Shown: positions 1 through 8,317, counted from the first letter of the stretch. The stretch: 64,000 bases of DNA from Polyangium sp. 15x6 (GCF_029960785.1 NZ_JASBQE010000002.1:186001-250000); one strand, 5' to 3'. Numbers and translations: made by a program. The notes: generated from the letters alone by a model not told the origin.

Positions 1-282
1 GGGGGCCGTCAGGGCGTTCGTGGAATCGGCAGCCATGTGCGCCCCCACTCCCGACGTCGCGGAGCAGGCAGAGGCGATGTGCGCCGTGTAGGCCGCCTGA
101 AGTGCCGTGATCAGAGCGATCGACGTTGCGAGGTTGGTCGCGTTCGCCGTCGAGACGGCCGTGGACGCCGAAGCGTGGAAGACGAGCCCGGCCCGAAGGC
201 GGAGCATGTCGAGGCGCAGCTTGTTGAGCTGCGAGACGACCGCGTCCGCCTTGAGCCCCGTCAGTTTTCGGACAGTGGCCAT
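1..282 (-). CDS. Phage structural-region protein, C-terminal part outside the window
   Basis: The reading frame starts at an ATG (280-282) with an AGGAAG ribosome site just upstream and stays open to the window edge, giving at least 94 residues. The visible N-terminus begins MATVRKLTGLKAD and continues with an Ala/Ser/Thr-rich, probably helical stretch. It lies 15 bp downstream of the major capsid gene, the place where tailed phages usually encode a capsid decoration, head-completion or small virion protein. I do not recognise the family; the structural role is inferred from position only. Confidence 0.65.
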   Translation of the reverse strand, partial: MATVRKLTGLKADAVVSQLNKLRLDMLRLRAGLVFHASASTAVSTANATNLATSIALITALQAAYTAHIASACSATSGVGAHMAADSTNALTAP

Positions 283-297
283 GGCTCTTCCTCGCTA

Positions 298-1329
298 TCA
301 GGCGATGTCGACGTTCTTGCGGACGCCACACGCGTTCGGACGACGAACGGCGAGCTGCACGTACGTCTTCATCTGCGCCTTGTCGGAGTCGCCGGTCTTG
401 GCCAGCATCTCCATGCGGAGGCCGAGCGGGATGTCCTCGAACCCGTCGCTCATCCCCATGTCCATGACCTCGTCGTTCATGCCGAGGACGGGCGCCGCGA
501 GGGGCAGGTATTCGATCTCGACGAACTCGGAGTTCACGTAGAAGATCGTCGACTCCGTCGCGTCCTTGTCCTCGATGAAGACGCACCCGTCGAACTTGAT
601 GGCGCCGACGCCGCCTTCGAGCTGGACTTGCCCCTTCGCCGTGACGACGCGGTCCGTCGAGTACATGTAGAACTTCTGCGGGTCGAAGAGCGACCCGAGC
701 TTGTTCAGCACGAAGGGCGAGCAGAATGCCACGTCGGGACGCGAGCCGCTGTTCGTGTAGATGGTCGCGAGGTCCGTGCGAATCTGGTCGAACGTGAGCG
801 CCGTGGCGGAGCCGGGGTCGGCCACGTAGGGCTGCCAGTATTCGTTGCCGGAGACCGTGCGGTCGATGGTCGCGTACGTGTTGTTCGTGAGGCCGATGGC
901 CTGACCGAGCCCGACGAACTTGTTCGCCGCGTTGCCCGAGTAAAGCTCCTGGTTCATGAGGTCGGCGAGGGCCATCACGCCGTTCATCATGTTCCGGCGC
1001 CACAGGTCGATGTTGCCCGCGGGCGTGCGGCTCGTACGAGAGGCCGCCTGGGCAAGGCCCGAGACGTGGAAGTTCGAGCGGTACTGACCCCACGTGAGGA
1101 TGGCCTGGTCCTGCCCGTCGGAGCCGAAGTTCGAAGCGTCCGCGCCCTCGGCGAAGGACTCGGCCAGAGCGCCGGACTTCTCCGCTGCCCACGCCACGTT
1201 CTTCCCCTCGCCCGGGACGGCGCGAAGGGTCGAAAGCAGGACAGACCGGCGGTTGATCTGTCGAACGATGTCGCCCTTGAAGTTCTGCGCGAGAATCAGC
1301 AGGGCAAGGGTCTGCGTCACGTCTGCCAT
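298..1329 (-). CDS. Phage major capsid protein
   Basis: This 343-residue protein should form the icosahedral head. The size, the position directly after a scaffold-like gene, and motifs such as WAAEKSGALAESFAEGAD near residue 50, DLWRRNMMNGVMALADLMNQ near 110 and a late SRPDVAFCSPFVLNKLG fit an HK97-fold major capsid protein of a tailed phage. The start is an ATG with AAAGGA eight bases upstream. The gene follows the scaffold gene by 43 bp and is probably on the same late transcript. A different virion protein is unlikely given the terminase-portal-scaffold-capsid order. Confidence 0.85.
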   Translation of the reverse strand: MADVTQTLALLILAQNFKGDIVRQINRRSVLLSTLRAVPGEGKNVAWAAEKSGALAESFAEGADASNFGSDGQDQAILTWGQYRSNFHVSGLAQAASRTSRTPAGNIDLWRRNMMNGVMALADLMNQELYSGNAANKFVGLGQAIGLTNNTYATIDRTVSGNEYWQPYVADPGSATALTFDQIRTDLATIYTNSGSRPDVAFCSPFVLNKLGSLFDPQKFYMYSTDRVVTAKGQVQLEGGVGAIKFDGCVFIEDKDATESTIFYVNSEFVEIEYLPLAAPVLGMNDEVMDMGMSDGFEDIPLGLRMEMLAKTGDSDKAQMKTYVQLAVRRPNACGVRKNVDIA

Positions 1330-1372
1330 TGCGACGTCCTTTCAGTCGAAAGCTAAGAAAGCGTTGGGAGGC

Positions 1373-2020
1373 TCAGAGACGGAGGCCGAGCTTCGTCAGC
1401 ATCATCTCCGTCTTGGCCAGGGGGTCGATTTCGCCGGATTCGCTCGACGTGCGAGCCGGGGCCTTTACCCCGTAGTTCGGCTTCTTGGCCGCATTGCTGC
1501 GGGGGTTCGGAGGCGGGGCGAACATCGACCCCTCTCGCGACTTGAGCCACTCGGACAGACCCTCATCGAGGTCCATTTCCCCGTCCTCGTGGAGGAACGC
1601 GACGGAGCCGTCCCGCTTGAGCGAGATGCGGCCGTCGTGCTTCAGAACCTTGAGGACCGTATCGAGAGCCTCGGGCCGGACCTTGTCGGCGAGCTTGGCC
1701 TTGAGTTCGGCGTACGCTTCCTTCTCCCGCGCCTTCTGCTTCTCGCTCTTGAGCTGGTCCTTGAGGGCGGACAGCTCCTTGCGGAGATCGTCGTCGGGCT
1801 TGGGGTCGGATTCGTCGGCCTTCTTGGGCGCGCTCTGCTGGAGTCCTGCGAGCTTCTCGGCGAGGGACGTCTCGATGGTCTCGGAGAGCTTGCCGAGGTG
1901 GCGCTTCAGATGGGCGCTCACCGCGGAGTTCACGAGGTTCGCGAGCTTCTTGTCGTCCGCCGAGGGCTCGTTGCCCTGGGTGCTATCCGCCGAGGTATCG
2001 GTCTCGGGTCCGTTCGCCAT
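1373..2020 (-). CDS. Phage capsid scaffolding protein
   Basis: This 215-residue, very charged protein is Lys/Glu/Asp-rich, with a long predicted coiled coil at about residues 60-130 (many EKLA, KDQLKSEKQK-like heptads) and a short basic C-terminus. That is the usual make-up of a scaffold that templates the prohead and then leaves or is degraded. I place the start at the ATG at 2018-2020, seven bases after GGAGG; a TTG two codons earlier overlaps the portal stop and is less likely. The gene sits between portal and major capsid, the normal place for a scaffold. Confidence 0.75.
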   Translation of the reverse strand: MANGPETDTSADSTQGNEPSADDKKLANLVNSAVSAHLKRHLGKLSETIETSLAEKLAGLQQSAPKKADESDPKPDDDLRKELSALKDQLKSEKQKAREKEAYAELKAKLADKVRPEALDTVLKVLKHDGRISLKRDGSVAFLHEDGEMDLDEGLSEWLKSREGSMFAPPPNPRSNAAKKPNYGVKAPARTSSESGEIDPLAKTEMMLTKLGLRL

Positions 2021-2022
2021 GG

Positions 2023-3543
2023 TCAAACCTCCGCATCATCGAACGGCGTGTTCGATGGGGATGTGCGGCTCTTCGAGCCGTTGTCCTGCTCGTCCTCCGG
2101 CCCTTGATTGGGCTCGGGCGCAGCAGGGGAGTTTTTCTCGTCGGGCGCTGACTCGATTTCCCGCCGGATGTCGTCCTTGGTCTTCTGCTGGACGTCCATC
2201 GGGAGAAGGGCCTCGGCGACCCGGTAATTGAGTTCCTTGTGGAACGTCGGGGAGGGAATCCCAAGGGCCTTCGCCGCCTGGGCATTGGCCACCAAGGTCG
2301 TCGCGTCGACGACGTTGAATTGGGACATGCCCTCGATGCTGAACTTGGTATCGACGTCCCCGCGGGCGTCGGAGAGAAGCTCGAACGTCCTCTCGATGGC
2401 CTCTTTCACGAGGGTCGCGTACCCACGCAGGCAAATCTCTTGAGCCGAGCTGTCGGCCATCTTCGATAGGCCCGAGCGACCAAGCGCCGACGCGTTGTTG
2501 TCGACGCTCATCGCCATCTGCTGCGAGACCCGATAAATCTCGTCCTTCTGCGAGGAGATTTCGTCGCGGAGGACGGTCATCGAGGAGCCGGCAGGTTCGG
2601 CGAACTCGAACGAGTCGTCCTGCCCAAGCAGGATGCCGAAGCCCGCGCCAAGCTGGGGCGGGTGCTGGGCGTCCTTCAGCTTGAAGACGCCCATCGCGTA
2701 CGCGCTTCGCCGCAACGACCACCCAAGGGCCGCGGACAAGCGAAAGTGCTCGACCTGTGCATCGGCCGCCCTGTCGAGGAGCCACAAGCCCTCCGGCATT
2801 CGCAGAGAGAGAATCGGCACCCTCGGGAAGCCGTGAGGGTACGACGCGACGAGAGGGACCTCCGTGTCCCCCTTGGGGCGCTTCTTGGGGTCGTAGCGCA
2901 GCTCGTAGACCTCGACGCCCTCCGCGTCGTAGATGGTCCACGTGTCGATGCAGAGCGTCTCCGCGGCCGGCGACGGGCGGAAGAACCGATGGGAGAACGT
3001 CTTGACCCACGCGTAGTCGCCCGTCGTGGGGTCGCACTCCCAATCGTGGACCGCATCGGCATCGACGGGACACAGGCGAGCCCGGTCGAGCCCGCGAGCG
3101 ACCCACTCGTCACGCGTGACGGGCTCGGGGCCTCCGTCCATCGGGAACTCCGCGACCCAGTACGAGACGCCCTTCACGAGCGCCTGCGTGAACCGGCTCT
3201 TGAAGAACGTCGTGAGGTCGGTCCCCTGGGTGTCGATATCCTCCTTGAGGAGCGCGTAGTAGTCGTCGAGTTCGACTTGCTCTTCGCCTCGCGTCGCCCG
3301 GATGGCGTAGGGAGCGGAAAAGAGCTGGCTCGCGTAGAAATCGATGATGGGCCCGACGTAGCTCCGGTAGCTCGCGTCCCGCTGCCGAATCGCGTAGACC
3401 TGGGGAGTCTCGTATTCGTTCTTGGGGAGGAACACCCCAATCAGGTCGCGAAATAGACGTCCCCCCTGGTAGAGCGCCTGGTACTTCCGGAACAGCTCCA
3501 CATCGCAGAGGGGATGCCTCTGCTGTAGGATTTTCAGCAGCAC
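2023..3543 (-). CDS. Phage portal protein
   Basis: This 506-residue protein has the length and sequence style of tailed-phage portals, which form the dodecameric ring at one capsid vertex for DNA entry and exit. The N-terminus contains LFRDLIGVFLPKNEYETPQ and a region around IIDFYASQLFSAPYAIRA typical of portal wing and stem regions, and the C-terminal 60 residues are charged and disordered. The start is a GTG at 3541-3543 with no strong ribosome site; no better start was seen. It lies 49 bp after the terminase large subunit and overlaps or abuts the scaffold start, as expected for a packaging/head operon. Confidence 0.85.
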   Translation of the reverse strand: MLLKILQQRHPLCDVELFRKYQALYQGGRLFRDLIGVFLPKNEYETPQVYAIRQRDASYRSYVGPIIDFYASQLFSAPYAIRATRGEEQVELDDYYALLKEDIDTQGTDLTTFFKSRFTQALVKGVSYWVAEFPMDGGPEPVTRDEWVARGLDRARLCPVDADAVHDWECDPTTGDYAWVKTFSHRFFRPSPAAETLCIDTWTIYDAEGVEVYELRYDPKKRPKGDTEVPLVASYPHGFPRVPILSLRMPEGLWLLDRAADAQVEHFRLSAALGWSLRRSAYAMGVFKLKDAQHPPQLGAGFGILLGQDDSFEFAEPAGSSMTVLRDEISSQKDEIYRVSQQMAMSVDNNASALGRSGLSKMADSSAQEICLRGYATLVKEAIERTFELLSDARGDVDTKFSIEGMSQFNVVDATTLVANAQAAKALGIPSPTFHKELNYRVAEALLPMDVQQKTKDDIRREIESAPDEKNSPAAPEPNQGPEDEQDNGSKSRTSPSNTPFDDAEV

Positions 3544-3592
3544 GTCTATAGGGGTTGCTGTAGGTCAGTCGCGAAACGCCGCGGAATGACGC

Positions 3593-5014
3593 TTAGAAAT
3601 TGATGACGCCGCGGGCCGACTGGCCCATCAAGAGGTCGTGGCAGGCCCAGACGAACGCGTCGAGACGGTCGGGAGACACAGGGTCATCGGGGGTCCACGT
3701 CGTGAGCTGCTTTTCGAGCTTCGCGAACTCGCCGACGAACTTCACGCGCCCCTTCTGCGTCATGGCCGAGATGGGCATCGCGCGCTGGGCCTTGTCCTTC
3801 TGCGCGTGCAGGTCCTTGAGCTTCGGGTTCTTGCCCGTGTCTTGAGCGACCCTGCGAATGATCGTTCGGACGAGTTCCCCGCCGAAGTTGGCCTCGTACA
3901 CGAGCGTCGCCCCGTACTTGGCGGATGCATCGATGGCAATACGAGCCCACTCATCGGGAGACGCTCGCTTGGAGAGGTCCTCCAGGATGTAGACGTTCGA
4001 GTCGAGCCCGAGGCCGGCGACGATGATGCCGCACTCGCAAGCCGAGTCCCTGGCCGAGCCGCTGGGGTCGACCGCAACCACGACCTTGGCGAGAGGTATG
4101 TTCGCCGTGGCGGTAGCGACGACCGTCTGGCTGGGGTTCGCCTTGACCAGTCCTTTGATTCGGTTGTCGGCGACCCATCGGAACTTGAAGAGCGCGCCGG
4201 AGTCGTCGAGCCGAAGCTTGCCATTTAGCTCCTGCTCGCCAAGGTCCGTGTCCTCGTAGATGCTCGCGAGCGTGTCGAGCGTCCCGGGGGCGAGGTTCGC
4301 GGCGTTCTCCCGCGAGGTGCCGAACGTGACGACGGTCCGCTCGTTCTCCAGGAGGTTGATCTTCAGAAGGCTCGTCTTGGGGGTCGTCGTGAATATGGCT
4401 TGGGGGTTCGACCCGAGACGATGACCGGGGACGAAGAGGAGCCAGACGTCTTCGAGATACTTGAACGCGGCGACCTCATCGAGCCACGCAAAGTCGTGCT
4501 GCGGGCCGCGGAGCCGCTCGGGCTCCTCCCCCGTGTACAGGTGGGCCTCGGCCACAACCTTGCTGCCCTTCTCGAAGTAGACGACGCTGTCGTTCCGCAC
4601 GAAGCGTGGCTGAATGGCGCTTTGAGGAGGGAAGATCGACAGGAGGCCGCTCTCCCCTCGGAGCATCGTCTGAATGACGTCCCGGTACGTCGGCGCTATC
4701 AGGGCGATGCGCTTCGAGAGGCCGCTCTCGACGCGGAAGCGAACGTACTCCGCCGCCGTGCGGGTCTTCCCGAACCCACGGCCGGCGAGGAGGGCCCAGT
4801 ATTTCCAGCCCAGGGCATGGGGGATGATGCGGTTCGGGGGCGGGAGCTGGTTCGGGCGGGCCCAGAGGCGCCACAGGTACGGGAGGGCGAGCTTCTCGTC
4901 GGGGGAGAGGCTTGCGTAGAAGCGGCGTAGCTTCGTCCTGTCCTTCTTGAGCGTGTCGATTTTGGAGACGCCCGGCGGCTGCCAGACGTGGTCAGGGACG
5001 AAGTAGTCGCTCAA
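3593..5014 (-). CDS. Phage terminase large subunit
   Basis: This 473-residue ATPase-nuclease packages phage DNA through the portal. Walker A is GRGFGKT at residues 78-84, the Walker B region is FAWLDE at 175-180, and a C-terminal RNase H-like nuclease domain starts at about residue 310 with VVVAVDPSGSARDS, whose Asp is the expected first metal ligand. The start codon is TTG (5012-5014) overlapping the TGA of the small subunit, so the two are translationally coupled. Length and motif order match Terminase_6-type enzymes. All key residues I can judge are present. Confidence 0.93.
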   Translation of the reverse strand: MSDYFVPDHVWQPPGVSKIDTLKKDRTKLRRFYASLSPDEKLALPYLWRLWARPNQLPPPNRIIPHALGWKYWALLAGRGFGKTRTAAEYVRFRVESGLSKRIALIAPTYRDVIQTMLRGESGLLSIFPPQSAIQPRFVRNDSVVYFEKGSKVVAEAHLYTGEEPERLRGPQHDFAWLDEVAAFKYLEDVWLLFVPGHRLGSNPQAIFTTTPKTSLLKINLLENERTVVTFGTSRENAANLAPGTLDTLASIYEDTDLGEQELNGKLRLDDSGALFKFRWVADNRIKGLVKANPSQTVVATATANIPLAKVVVAVDPSGSARDSACECGIIVAGLGLDSNVYILEDLSKRASPDEWARIAIDASAKYGATLVYEANFGGELVRTIIRRVAQDTGKNPKLKDLHAQKDKAQRAMPISAMTQKGRVKFVGEFAKLEKQLTTWTPDDPVSPDRLDAFVWACHDLLMGQSARGVINF

Positions 5015-5511
5015 GCCGTGGGGTCGGGGGACGAATCCTTGTCCTTCTCGTCGGGCGTATCGAGTTCGAGCTTTGCTTCGAGGTCCGTCATCAACTGGGC
5101 GAACTTCTCACCGTCCGGAGACGCTGCGATGGCAGCCGCCTTGACGAGGATCTTGGTCGCCTCGCTCTGGAGCATGGAGAGCCACCGCCACGTGCGGAGC
5201 TTGTCGCGCTCGAAGTCGGGGATCTTGTTCCACACCTTCGCCCGCTCAGACCGATACCAGTCGATGTCTCGGGCGAGCTTGCGGAGTTCACGCGCGTAGA
5301 TCGAGCCGAGTTCTTCTTCCCTCTCGACGGGCGCACCTTGAAGACGCTCGATGTGCTGTTCGAGCGTCCCACGCTCGATGTAACAGCCGGCGTCCACGAG
5401 GTATTGTCGGACCTCCTCGAACGGGAGGTTCTTTTCGAGGACCATGTCCGACACGACAGGGAGGAGACTGTCGGGGATGCGCGTGTCTTTTCGGGGTCTA
5501 CCGCGGGGCAT
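5011..5511 (-). CDS. Probable phage terminase small subunit
   Basis: This 166-residue protein lies directly upstream of, and overlaps, the large terminase gene. It begins MPRGRPRKDTRIPDS, a basic AT-hook-like start often seen in DNA-binding proteins. A helical region follows that could form a helix-turn-helix and oligomerisation core (about residues 15-110), then an acidic tail. Small terminase subunits bind the packaging site and feed DNA to the large subunit. The family match is weak by eye; the call rests mainly on gene order, size and the N-terminal DNA-binding look. Confidence 0.7.
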   Translation of the reverse strand: MPRGRPRKDTRIPDSLLPVVSDMVLEKNLPFEEVRQYLVDAGCYIERGTLEQHIERLQGAPVEREEELGSIYARELRKLARDIDWYRSERAKVWNKIPDFERDKLRTWRWLSMLQSEATKILVKAAAIAASPDGEKFAQLMTDLEAKLELDTPDEKDKDSSPDPTA

Positions 5512-5523
5512 GGGGGTCGTCTT

Positions 5524-5823
5524 TCAGACGGGCGGGATTGCCGGTGGGGAGTTGGGGGATTTGCGGTCCTCGTAGTAGGCGAGGAACAGGGCCGTCCCAG
5601 CCGGGACCTCATCGTCGGCGGGGATGGCGCGGATCATGAGGGTTTCGATCTGCCCCGCTGCGATGAGCTTGTAGACGCCCGCGAAGCATCCGAGGATTGC
5701 CCCGACGCCCGGGCGCCACTTGGTCTCATCGAAGCTCACCGACGCGGTTTCGCCGACGTCCGGTTGCGTGAAACCACCCGTCGTGATGGCGATCTGCGTC
5801 GAACCAGGCGGGATGCGGATCAT
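5524..5823 (-). CDS. Small phage protein of unknown function
   Basis: This 99-residue protein begins MIRIPPGSTQIAITTGG and has alternating hydrophobic and polar stretches suggesting a compact beta-rich domain and a Pro-rich C-terminus. Its ATG overlaps the TGA of the upstream gene by four bases (ATGA), so it is translationally coupled to it, and both precede the terminase genes. No family is recognised. It could be a small virion or head protein, but nothing in the sequence proves that. Confidence 0.6.
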   Translation of the reverse strand: MIRIPPGSTQIAITTGGFTQPDVGETASVSFDETKWRPGVGAILGCFAGVYKLIAAGQIETLMIRAIPADDEVPAGTALFLAYYEDRKSPNSPPAIPPV

Positions 5824-6266
5824 CGCCAGAGCAGGTAGAAGTCGCTCAAATTCGACGTTTCGAGCACCGTGGTGATCGCGCAGTCAGGCCAGTAGTAGCC
5901 GGGGGATACGTCGTACGTGACGGTCGTCCCGAGAGGCTGAACGATGGCGATGCTCGTTCCGGCATTGATGAAGAATCCGCATGCCGGATAGCCGTAGCCG
6001 GGGATCTCCGCGAGGCAGTCGATGCCGCCCGATGGCACCTCGAAGTAGCGCTTGCTGCCCCGAATAGGAGCCGTGATGACGGGTGAGTTCGGCGTGGTGG
6101 ACACGCTGACGGGCCAGGCAAGCTCCCCCGGCTCTCCCTGGTCGACGGTACCGCCGCCCCCGCCTCCCTCGACGGCGACCTTGAGGACGCCCTCCTCCGT
6201 GCATTGCGGACTCCGCCACTGCCCATCGATCATGGCGGGGTAGGACGACTTGTACTGAACCTGCAT
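5820..6266 (-). CDS. Glycine-rich phage protein of unknown function
   Basis: This 148-residue protein has an unusual six-glycine run (VEGGGGGGTVDQGE) near residue 35. It is followed by a beta-rich part with many Tyr/Pro/Gly residues, a look common in virion-associated or fibre-like phage proteins. The ATG has a GGGAG ribosome site, but that site is buried in the 3' arm of a perfect 9-bp hairpin at 6268-6299, so expression may be structurally controlled. It overlaps the next gene by four bases. No family is recognised. Confidence 0.6.
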   Translation of the reverse strand: MQVQYKSSYPAMIDGQWRSPQCTEEGVLKVAVEGGGGGGTVDQGEPGELAWPVSVSTTPNSPVITAPIRGSKRYFEVPSGGIDCLAEIPGYGYPACGFFINAGTSIAIVQPLGTTVTYDVSPGYYWPDCAITTVLETSNLSDFYLLWR

Positions 6267-6267
6267 G

Positions 6268-6299
6268 TCGGGCTCCCTATGAAGGATTGGGGAGCCCGA
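6268..6299 (-). promoter_or_regulatory. Hairpin covering a ribosome binding site
   Basis: Read on the minus strand, TCGGGCTCC (6299-6291) pairs perfectly with GGAGCCCGA (6276-6268) across a 14-base loop. The GGAG used by the gene starting at 6266 is inside the 3' arm and the start codon follows two bases later. The structure could hold translation low until it is opened, or act as a weak terminator, although no U-run follows. Seen in sequence; the regulatory role is inferred. Confidence 0.5.
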
Positions 6300-6318
6300 A
6301 TCGCGAAAACCGCCGAAA

Positions 6319-6630
6319 TCAGGCGACGGCTCTCTCCAGGCGAGCGAGCCGGGACTCTAGCTGGTGAATCCTGGCCTTGAGGGCGCGAATCTCCTCACTG
6401 TAAGGCTCCGCGGCGATGTCCGGTAGGACGAGCGCGAGCGCATGGGGGTCGTAGTACCACTTCTTGCGCCCGACCTTGTGCAGGATTTGCACCCCATGCT
6501 CGTCCTGCAACCGCTTCAAGAAGATGCGGATGCGATCACGTGCCTTGTGGTTGTACTTGCCGTCCTCGTCCTGCTTCTCCGTCCCCGCAGGGGCAAGCTC
6601 CCACAGCTCAGCCAACCGAAGCTGATTCAC
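6319..6630 (-). CDS. Phage winged-helix-like protein with C-terminal coiled coil
   Basis: This 103-residue protein starts at a GTG preceded by GGAGGGG. The first 60 residues look like a winged-helix or helix-turn-helix fold (ARDRIRIFLKRLQDEHG, then VGRKKWYYDPHALALV as a wing-like segment). The last 30 form a short amphipathic helix with Leu/Arg heptads (EEIRALKARIHQLESRLARL), probably for dimerisation. It overlaps the upstream gene by 23 bp. A DNA-binding or small-terminase-like role is possible, but no family is recognised with certainty. Confidence 0.6.
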   Translation of the reverse strand: MNQLRLAELWELAPAGTEKQDEDGKYNHKARDRIRIFLKRLQDEHGVQILHKVGRKKWYYDPHALALVLPDIAAEPYSEEIRALKARIHQLESRLARLERAVA

Positions 6631-7198
6631 CGGACCCCTCCTGCTCGATGTACCTGCAGAGCGTGGCGGCGTATCTCTCGTGCACCTCTCCGCGGACGCG
6701 CTCGATGACCTTGTGATGCGTTCCGATGTATCTGTGGAGCTGGTCGAGGTTCTGCGTCGGAAGCAGGGGCGCGCTCTTCGCGAAGGGGATGGCCCCGATG
6801 CCCGACCCGAAGAGCCCTTCGAGGCTCTTGTCGTACTGCCTCTCCCGGAAGAACGCGTCGAGGAAGAGCCTGTCCTGGGGCGGGAGCCGGACGAACCTCG
6901 CGTGAATCTTCCGGGCCTTGCTCGTGGCCCGGAAGATTTGGTCCTGCGTGCGCTTGCGGTCGAGAGCCGCGACGAGCTGGTCCTCCGCGGACCACCACTC
7001 GTCGATGGGGGCCTTCCGGTTCTTGGGCGTCTCGGGGCCTCCAGCGCCCATCATGTGCCCGATGAAGGCGCCGAAGTTCGAGGAGATGCCCATCTCGCTC
7101 TCGGCCTGCCCATACAGCCAGACCAGATCCTCATGGGCGGCGCGCAGCTCCTTCGGGACGTCGGGCGTCAGAGGTCGTGTCTGGTACGGTAGGCTCAC
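6608..7198 (-). CDS. Phage protein of unknown function
   Basis: This 196-residue protein starts at GTG (7196-7198), which overlaps the stop of the upstream gene in the pattern GTGA. The frame stays open further upstream, but that part antiparallels the previous gene in another frame and is not believed. The protein contains PIDEWWSAEDQLVAALDRKR and ARKIHARFVRLPPQDRLFLD, a helical, charged sequence resembling phage regulators or small DNA-binding proteins. No known motif is visible. It is coupled to both neighbours and likely belongs to the early or middle part of the operon. Confidence 0.6.
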   Translation of the reverse strand: MSLPYQTRPLTPDVPKELRAAHEDLVWLYGQAESEMGISSNFGAFIGHMMGAGGPETPKNRKAPIDEWWSAEDQLVAALDRKRTQDQIFRATSKARKIHARFVRLPPQDRLFLDAFFRERQYDKSLEGLFGSGIGAIPFAKSAPLLPTQNLDQLHRYIGTHHKVIERVRGEVHERYAATLCRYIEQEGSGESASVG

Positions 7199-7674
7199 TT
7201 CACCCTCCCCTCTTCCCTTGCCTGTGCCGCGAGATACCGGATGTACGCCATCCCCTTTGGCGTCGGTGCCTTCTGGCCGCCGACCCACAGCCGCACGGTG
7301 CATTCGTCGGGCGTCAGCTCCTCCCCGTCGTGCTCCAGGAGATGGGCACGGAGCATCATGCCGTCGATCTGATGCTCCCTCGCGAGGTTGTACGCTTCGA
7401 CGGACGCGTCCTCCCCCGTGACGAAGGGGAGCGCGAACGGGAGCAGGAACCAGTTGTGTTCGAGGATTCGACGCCGGATCGACGGGTGCATCCGCTTCGT
7501 GGCGCCCGTGACTCGCCACATGGTCGGCGGGAACCCTGGCGCGAACTTGGCGAGGAACACCGCCTCGGGACGCCTCGCCTTGGCGACGGCGAATTTCCTG
7601 ACCTGGTAATCCCCCTCCATCGTCTGGGGGAACGGGTCGTCGATATGAGCGGGGGCCTTGCTGGCAGACTTCAT
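7195..7674 (-). CDS. Phage protein of unknown function
   Basis: I place the start at the ATG at 7672-7674 (MKSASKAPAHIDDPF, 159 residues). It lies at the edge of a perfect 8-bp hairpin whose 3' arm contains a weak GAG ribosome site and the first two bases of the start codon. The middle, HPSIRRRILEHNWFLLPFALPFVTGED, is hydrophobic but too short and polar to be a certain membrane segment. It is followed by the next gene with a four-base overlap. No family is recognised. Confidence 0.55.
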   Translation of the reverse strand: MKSASKAPAHIDDPFPQTMEGDYQVRKFAVAKARRPEAVFLAKFAPGFPPTMWRVTGATKRMHPSIRRRILEHNWFLLPFALPFVTGEDASVEAYNLAREHQIDGMMLRAHLLEHDGEELTPDECTVRLWVGGQKAPTPKGMAYIRYLAAQAREEGRVK

Positions 7675-7696
7675 GTGCTCTTTACGTAGAGCACAT
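7673..7696 (-). promoter_or_regulatory. Perfect inverted repeat over a phage start codon
   Basis: ATGTGCTC and GAGCACAT are exact inverted arms separated by eight bases that themselves contain the palindrome TACGTA. On the minus strand the 3' arm includes the weak ribosome site and the AT of the start codon at 7674. It could be an RNA hairpin blocking translation initiation or a repressor operator on DNA. Both readings are inferred from symmetry alone. Confidence 0.5.
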
Positions 7697-7706
7697 AATA
7701 GCAACG

Positions 7707-8228
7707 TTATCGCAGCTTTGCGGCGATTGAGCGGGCCTTTTTGCGGCTGGCGTGCAGTTTTTGGCGTACCCGGTTCGCATTCGAGTCCATCTCTCGCGGT
7801 TCTTCCCCTGCCGCACGCTGGAGGAGCATGTCGAAATGCGTGGGACGCATCCGCCTATCGAGTCGTCGAAGGTAGTCCCGGGCTTCCAGCCAGGGAGAAG
7901 GGTCGACCCCAGCAAGCTCCTCGACGTCACGATGCACGAAGAGGGCAGCGTCCCGTTTGGCCTCGCGGGCGAACCAGTAGGCCCGTCTAGCAGCGACGAG
8001 CTTCACCCATGCTCGAAGATGCCCGCGACCCTCCTGGCCGGGAGGGGCACGGATGCGCCCCTCGGCAAACGCTCGCAAGAGGGCGAGGATGACTTCCTGT
8101 CCGAGATCGTCCGCGAAATCACGGGGTACCCCAAGAAGACAAAGCACGACCTTGGCCGCACGCAGGAGCGCCGGCAATTGCCGCTCTATCTCTTTGGGGA
8201 GCCCGGCCTTATCGCCGGGCGGGCTCAC
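7707..8228 (-). CDS. Phage-encoded sigma-70/ECF-like protein
   Basis: The 173-residue product contains DFADDLGQEVILALLRAF, closely resembling sigma-70 region 2 helices that bind RNA polymerase and open the -10 element. Basic segments follow (ARRAYWFAREAKRDA), and the Lys/Arg-rich C-terminus (NRVRQKLHASRKKARSI) could be a region-4-like helix-turn-helix. It is the most upstream gene of the minus-strand phage run and might redirect transcription to phage promoters. I chose the GTG at 8226-8228 (AAGGCGG upstream). A longer frame reaches 8441, but it would run through the strong hairpin at 8318-8349. Start certainty is low; family certainty is moderate. Confidence 0.6.
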   Translation of the reverse strand: MSPPGDKAGLPKEIERQLPALLRAAKVVLCLLGVPRDFADDLGQEVILALLRAFAEGRIRAPPGQEGRGHLRAWVKLVAARRAYWFAREAKRDAALFVHRDVEELAGVDPSPWLEARDYLRRLDRRMRPTHFDMLLQRAAGEEPREMDSNANRVRQKLHASRKKARSIAAKLR

Positions 8229-8317
8229 GTCATCCGCCTTTGGGTGTGGATGTTCGAGAGCGTTCGGGGTAGATCGTTCATCGGCTGATGCTCCGGTTCC
8301 AAGGGGTTGTCGGCCTT

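Noticed and set aside
7198-7519. N-terminal extension of the phage protein ending at 6608
   Set aside because: The extra 107 codons overlap a better gene in another frame and are Arg/Ala/Pro-rich; the GTG at 7198 couples to the upstream stop.
8201-8220. GCCCGGC...GCCGGGC hairpin as a terminator
   Set aside because: Lies just inside the start of the sigma-like gene and has no T-run; explained by codon use.
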